A stretch of 64,000 bases of DNA from Blastomussa wellsi (lineage: Eukaryota; Cnidaria; Anthozoa; Scleractinia; Plerogyridae): positions 15,438,746-15,502,745 of the forward strand of contig OX393568.1 in the NCBI GenBank assembly GCA_947652115.1, in the 5' to 3' direction. The position numbers were made by a program, and so were the translations under genes. This document shows, in pieces, positions 59,498 through 64,000 of the stretch; the first letter of the stretch is position 1, and each line of letters opens with the position of its first letter. Below the pieces are notes generated by a model that was given only the letters and a program-made list of their open reading frames with translations, did not search any database and had not been told where the DNA came from.

Positions 59498-60478
59498 CTA
59501 AAGGCCAAGTTGCTGTACAGCATGAGACAGAGCGGTGACAGCGGCCCGTTTTTGATGGTCAGACATTTCGAGATAAACCAGATATGCGTCGCTACGCCAA
59601 TCCCCTTGTAACTTAATAAGTTCTGCGGGAAGACCGCAATCGAAAGCGAAAGTAGCCCCCCCGCGCCGAAAACTGTGGGGAGAAAATACTCGGTGATCTG
59701 CCCCAATGGCCTGTAAACACTTAGTAAGAAAACGCGAAAACTGCGAGTAAGTGATGGCCTGAAGCGACGCTGTACTACTGTCGCGAACTGAAATAAGGGG
59801 GGCACTGGCAGGCACCTGGTTCAACTGAAGATGTGTTCGCAAAGCGGCCACTGGACAAAGAATGGAGCCAGGAATAACTGGCAAAGGAATATGCAGAGTA
59901 CGCTGCGCAAACTGGATTGTTTTGGTTTCAAGGATTTGCAAATATGCAGCGCTCTCGTTAAGAATAAGGTGATTGCGACGTAAAACCTTAACGGATGGAA
60001 CGCTACGCATGGTTTCGACTACTAAATTAGATTTGCGCAGAAAAGAAAAGAAAGCCACGAGAAAAAGGGCCCACATCGCAGCATGTAATGGTTTGCGCAA
60101 ATCGAATAAAAAAACCATGCGGTGCAGCATGAGTGGGGTGATCGCGTGTTTCCTATTTGACTGCATGCCGAGATATCGCTTAGCGCCTTTGATAATAAGC
60201 CAAAAAACATAATGCTGTTCCCAACCCAACTGAAAACCGTAAACTTGATGAAAATGCTTAAGACTGGAAATATGATTTTGGATTGTGCCAAAACGGCGAC
60301 CGACGTAAGCAAGATAGGCGATATAACGTGATACCACAATAGCATCTAAAGGAAATGCGCGAAAATTAAAATTACTGCAAAAACTTAGATAAGCGTTAAG
60401 ATGAGACTGCATATTCTTCTTGGTGGATTCGGCAAAGGCCAAAGATGTGAGATGATCTTTTAGTTGATCAATGACCAC
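59498..60478 (-). CDS. Tyrosine recombinase (retroelement 2)
   Basis: The 326-residue frame is open. It has R in FSFLRKSNLV near residue 147, HxxR in SPHSFRRGGATFAF near 269, and Tyr in GDWRSDAYLVYLEM near 298. The helical N-terminal domain contains TIQNHISSLKHFHQVYGF. It is only distantly similar to the recombinase of retroelement 1, so the two elements belong to different families. Confidence 0.9.
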   Translation of the reverse strand: MVIDQLKDHLTSLAFAESTKKNMQSHLNAYLSFCSNFNFRAFPLDAIVVSRYIAYLAYVGRRFGTIQNHISSLKHFHQVYGFQLGWEQHYVFWLIIKGAKRYLGMQSNRKHAITPLMLHRMVFLFDLRKPLHAAMWALFLVAFFSFLRKSNLVVETMRSVPSVKVLRRNHLILNESAAYLQILETKTIQFAQRTLHIPLPVIPGSILCPVAALRTHLQLNQVPASAPLISVRDSSTASLQAITYSQFSRFLTKCLQAIGADHRVFSPHSFRRGGATFAFDCGLPAELIKLQGDWRSDAYLVYLEMSDHQKRAAVTALSHAVQQLGL

Positions 60479-60569
60479 GATCCTGGGATAATTGCCTAGG
60501 GAGCAACAGAAAAAACGAGAAAAAAAAAATTTACTCTAAGCTATATAAATTTTTATGGTAATATGGCTA

Positions 60570-62167
60570 TTAGGAGACCTGAAAAGTGAAGAAGTTTTCA
60601 GGCACATCAATGAAAGCGTACGTGAGTCCAAGATCACGACAATAAGAGTTAAAGTCCCGTTGATGCTTTTGATGAAGATGCCAGCGGCTTAGAGCGTCAG
60701 GTCAAAAGTTATGTGCGCCTGGAATAAACGATGCACGAATCTCAAAGTCGTGTAATGAGGCGGTGAACCATAGCTGGCGCAAACAACGTTGCATGAAAGG
60801 GTCACGCGTGATGCCAGAGTTAATGACTGTGACTGCCGCTTCATTGTCGCAAGAAACGATGACTCGATGGCGAGCAAGAATGGGAGCCCAGACTCGAATT
60901 GCTACAACGACAACGAACAGTTCTAAGGCAGTAATGTGAGCCGCTTCCTGGGCAATGTGCGATGGAAAAACCACGGAGAAACATTGATCTTGACATGTGG
61001 CCCCGCCGCCAGTGAGACAAGCATCGGTGGAAAATTGAAAATCATCGAAAGCCCAAACATCTGACTTAATGAAGGAAACGCCGTTAAAGAGAGGTAGAAA
61101 AGTGAGCCACCAGTCGATGTCTAGTTTCATGTCTTGTGAAACAGGCGCAGAACGACGAGAAGATGGAAAAGAACGCACATTGTTCAGCAACCTCGACATA
61201 AAAATTTGGCCCGACTTGACACATGCTGTGCCAAAGACAGCTTTCCTAAAAGGGATTGTAATTCTTTAAGACGATACGACGTTCGAGCTTTCCAGTGAGT
61301 CAGTTCAAGTGACAAAGCATCAAGGCGATCACGAGGCACGCGAAGACAAAAGGTGTTAGTATCAACTTCAATACCGAGGCAAATCATGGTTGTTGCTGGT
61401 GGACAGTCCTTTTCGGATGACGCTTGCAAACCGAGACGATCAAATAAAGACTGTAGCTCGTGAAAAGCGTTGAAGGCGGTATCAGAGTGTTCCGCGCCAT
61501 AGAAATCATCCAAATAAACATCGGCTGTGTAACCCCGTTGCGTGAAAATGTAAATAACAGCTGAGGTTGTCCTTTGGCAAATCATAGCGCTGGTTCTCAG
61601 GCCAAACGGGCAGCGAGTATCGAAATACAAGCAGCCGTCAAACGTAAAACCCAGCAAATGATAATCCTTAGGATCAATAGGTATTTGTCGGTATGCGCGA
61701 CGTAAATCCTTTTTATAGAGAAGACAACCCCGTCCGTGTTGAAGAATAAAATGACATAAACGATCAATGCCAGGGAGTCTAAGTTTGTAGGGCTCATTGA
61801 GATAACTGGACACTGAAATTCCGCTGTTAACCGAAGATCCAGGTGGAAAACTTAAATCCATTACGACGCGGCGTTTTGTGGAGCCCCGCTTGGGAACGGT
61901 TTGTAATGGTGAGCACACTAAAGGCTGATGTAGAGGATTGGTGCTAAAAGGGCCAGCAATAGCATGATAGTCAAGTTCAGTGTTAATATAATGTTCCACA
62001 TGATCGGCAAAATTGACAGCAGAAGGATGATTAGATGACGAAGAAGTAGGAGGTGTCGCAGCCGTGTAACTCACTGGCCAGCCGAAACGTAGGAAATCGA
62101 CGACTTGGGAATCGTGGTAAGAGTTCAAGTAAAATTCCCAGGCAGGAATGTTCAGCTGAGTGATCAC
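60570..62167 (-). pseudogene. Reverse transcriptase/RNase H (retroelement 2), degenerate
   Basis: RT spans 62167-61184: VVMDLSFPPGSSVN, motif A KKDLRRAYRQIPID with the Asp present, FGLRTSAMICQ and the YLDDFY active site. The frame then shifts by one in a T-run near 61200. RNase H continues from about 61199 with FSTDACLTGGG, ALELFVVVVAIR and SCDNEAAVTVIN. A TGA at 60699-60701 interrupts the IPGAHN tail, after which the frame stays open to 60570. The shift could in principle be programmed, but the stop argues for decay. Confidence 0.85.
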
Positions 62168-62361
62168 CGGAAGACGAGCTCCAAAGCATTAGGAAACTCC
62201 GATTTGGAAGCCAAAAGGTGTTGCACAACTGCTGTGTTTGTAAAGGAAACAAAAGACGGGTTTAAATCTCTATGATGGGTGTCCGTAAGAGCATTGTCCG
62301 GGAAAATAGCTGAGGTCAATGAGGGCTGGAAGGAGTCCGTAGTCGAGTTGCAGCTCGCGAG

Positions 62362-63350
62362 TCAAGATTGTTCCGAGGCACTGAAGTTAACTTCTGGGAT
62401 GGGAGTGCGCCGTTTAGGACAATGCAGCATAGGATGATCTTTAGAACAAACTCGACATTTGTGATGGCCTGAGTATGAAGAGCTGGAATTGTCGCAGGAA
62501 CAAGAACCAGTGTAATTCCACTGCCGGCAAGCTTTACCCTGAGAAATGTCAGACTTCGAGGAACGAGAATTGGCATCGCCAGAAGGGGATCCGCCCCCAG
62601 CCGAAAAATTCGAGCGTGGCTGAGGAACTGAAGTCCACAAGTCAGAATGCTTGAAGAAAACGGAGGCTGCATCGCGAATCTGTGTGGCATCGCTAAATTC
62701 CAGGCGGCACAACTCGACCTGTTTAGCGATGTGCGCGTAAAAACCTCTCACACTTTCCAAGTATAACTGGAAGCTTTCAGCATCAGCAATTCGAGAAGCT
62801 GAAGCATGACGTCCTTTCGTGCGGCCTCGTAAGGTTTTACCATTTTTAGATAACCGGCAACGAAGTCCGCCATCTCCAGCTTCTCGAATTCTAGTGTTGG
62901 CGCACCTGAACAGAACTCATGAGGCCAGTCGATGGTGCGTTTCTTTCTCGCTGTGCCAGATTTTGAAGCCTCGCCATCGGTGACCTTGTTGTCAATAGGG
63001 GCGGCACGAAGCTTGAGAAGCTCGAGTTCCAGCGCCAACTTGTCCCGCTGCAACTGTACCAGCTGAAGCTCAGTAGAAATAGCTGCATTGGAAGCACGAG
63101 TCACTGGGCTGACGGTGGACTCGGGAATCTGCTTAATCGGCCTTGGAGGAGTTAGAGAAACTCGCGTGGGCTCGGGTGGAGCGACAGGAACATGCGGCGT
63201 CTGCAGGCCTGAAGCGGCGATTTCGCGATCTAATTGATGGATGCGCCTTTGTACGAAGTCGTACTCGAAATCGGGATCGATATTAGGCTTTACTTTGCGA
63301 CTAGTACGTCTAGGAAGAACAGGATCGGAATAGCCTGAAGCTTGAGCCAT
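62362..63350 (-). pseudogene. Gag-like protein (retroelement 2), frameshifted
   Basis: The first frame (63350-62748) starts MAQASGYSDPVL and has a helical Leu-rich region (LQLVQLQRDKLALELELLKL). It closes shortly after LLMLKASSYT. The continuation lies in another frame (62760-62362) with VRGFYAHIAKQVELCRLEF and a terminal Cys/His knuckle, CRVCSKDHPMLHC. One indel near 62755 joins them. A1 lies just upstream of the start codon. Confidence 0.75.
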
Positions 63351-63383
63351 GGTTTTTCGGAGCGTGAACTTAAAGCCGTTCGA

Positions 63384-63495
63384 TGATCGACTAGAGATTA
63401 TGACTGAAATTTAAGCCTTGATGTTGACATTAAATAGACGGTGTACAAGAATTAACAATTAACTATCATCACTTAAGGTAATGATTTACACAATT
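63384..63495 (-). repeat. Split direct repeat A1
   Basis: 112 bp repeated at 59175-59286. It marks the 5' end of retroelement 2. Confidence 0.88.
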
Positions 63496-63867
63496 CTTTT
63501 TTTACAGTTTACAATTTAAATAAAGTAGTAAGACTGTACTTATGAAATACATTATTGTTCCTTAAAACAGCAGATGGCTCAAGCACAGTGTGGGGCTATA
63601 AACAAATTATAAATGATATTATGCAACTTTTCACTTCACATTTTGTAATCTTGTACCTGATATTAGTGAGCTTTTTATCCATCAACATTGCTTGTGTTCT
63701 ACCCTCTTTAAACTTGAGGAATTTTTAGTCCTTGTCTGTATATGTCTATTCTCACACTACTTACCTTGCACCTCAGTGGATCTATGGCAAACATATGATT
63801 ACTTGTATTCTAAGTTGAAATAATATATTTATGAAAATAAACTTCCTAATATTATTTTTGTTTCAGC
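63496..63867. other. Intron-like AT-rich DNA
   Basis: No ORF or repeat. It ends in a strong acceptor (TTTTTGTTTCAG) in front of the exon at 63868. Confidence 0.45.
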
Positions 63868-64000
63868 TGAGGAATTTCAGAAATTGGGTTTTCCAGCTTC
63901 TGAGTTTGTGTTGGAAGGGCTTCTAAATCCAAGTGATGCTGAAGTTTGGGCACCTCTTCCGAGAATTGTAGAGTCTATATTCAACTGTGGACTTAATGGC
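63868..64000 (+). CDS. Partial exon of an unidentified gene
   Basis: After the acceptor the sequence is open to the window edge and reads EEFQKLGFPASEFVLEGLL, then SDAEVWAPLPRIVESIF. I do not recognise the domain. Codon use and splice site suggest a real host exon; the gene continues beyond the window. Confidence 0.5.

Larger units (their letters stand above)
59041..63495 (-). mobile_element. Tyrosine-recombinase retroelement 2 with split direct repeats
   Basis: Minus-strand order: A1 (63384-63495), gag, RT/RNase H, recombinase, B1 (59282-59392), A2 (59175-59286), B2 (59041-59151). A1 and A2 are 112 bp each; B1 and B2 are 111 bp each and differ at a few bases. This is the complete structure of PAT/Ngaro-type elements. 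Coding regions carry one apparent frameshift in gag, one between RT and RNase H, and one stop in RNase H, so the copy is dead. Confidence 0.9.

Noticed and set aside
61184..61205. Programmed -1 frameshift between RT and RNase H of retroelement 2
   Set aside because: The T-run is not placed in frame as a canonical slippery heptamer, and a nearby stop in RNase H indicates general decay.

Overview
The window is eukaryotic: short exons bounded by GT/AG sites, tRNA-derived SINEs, MITEs, and several large transposon classes typical of cnidarians. The repeat set (a long-bodied tRNA SINE, a Penelope-type repeat with a hammerhead-like core, tyrosine-recombinase retroelements, a Polinton, an ISL2EU element) suggests an anthozoan, probably a stony coral. 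That assignment is inference from repeat style. One 200-base N gap lies at 53801-54000.

Layout. Bases 298-3210 hold five exons of a host HECT ubiquitin-ligase gene, including the C-lobe and its catalytic Cys. About 3.92-10.24 kb is an ISL2EU-type DNA transposon with a THAP+DDE transposase (+) and a converging SAP/SWIM/YqaJ-nuclease protein with a USP-like tail (-). Each gene carries one in-frame stop. Next to it is the 3' part of an integrase-core gene whose 5' part lies 45 kb away at 55.9-58.1 kb. The two parts match codon for codon once 10769-55898 is removed. That block has 17-bp perfect inverted ends, arrays of the palindrome AAGTATACTT just inside both ends, and an AT on both sides. I read it as one EnSpm/CACTA-like transposon enlarged to 45 kb by nested insertions. 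Its own genes appear to be a divergent pair: a six-exon BEN-domain gene (-, 32.1 to 11.5 kb) and a four-exon tnp2-type transposase (+, 32.3-36.9 kb), with 173 bp between their start codons.

Nested in that transposon are: (1) a 15-kb Polinton/Maverick (17025-32079) inserted in exon 1 of the BEN gene with a 6-bp target duplication, encoding major and minor capsid proteins, packaging ATPase, integrase, protein-primed DNA polymerase B and about ten small proteins, and with ends that are themselves palindromes; (2) a tyrosine-recombinase retroelement (36.9-43.8 kb) interrupted in RNase H by a 1.67-kb hAT element with a 5-bp duplication; (3) an SGNH-hydrolase fragment with a poly(A) tract; (4) a Helitron2/Helentron-like element (about 44.5-53.7 kb) whose 2389-aa protein carries a 2A-like motif, OTU, Rep (HUH), PIF1 helicase and an endonuclease domain, followed by an RPA-like gene; (5) MITEs, a large foldback and a Penelope-like fragment in BEN intron 5.

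Right of the nest (59041-63495) is a second, degenerate tyrosine-recombinase retroelement with a complete A1-ORFs-B1-A2-B2 split-direct-repeat structure. The window ends in an exon of an unidentified gene. Several insertions can be ordered because removing them restores a reading frame: the integrase-core gene was hit by the EnSpm-like element, whose BEN exon 1 was hit by the Polinton; separately, the retroelement RNase H was hit by the hAT element.
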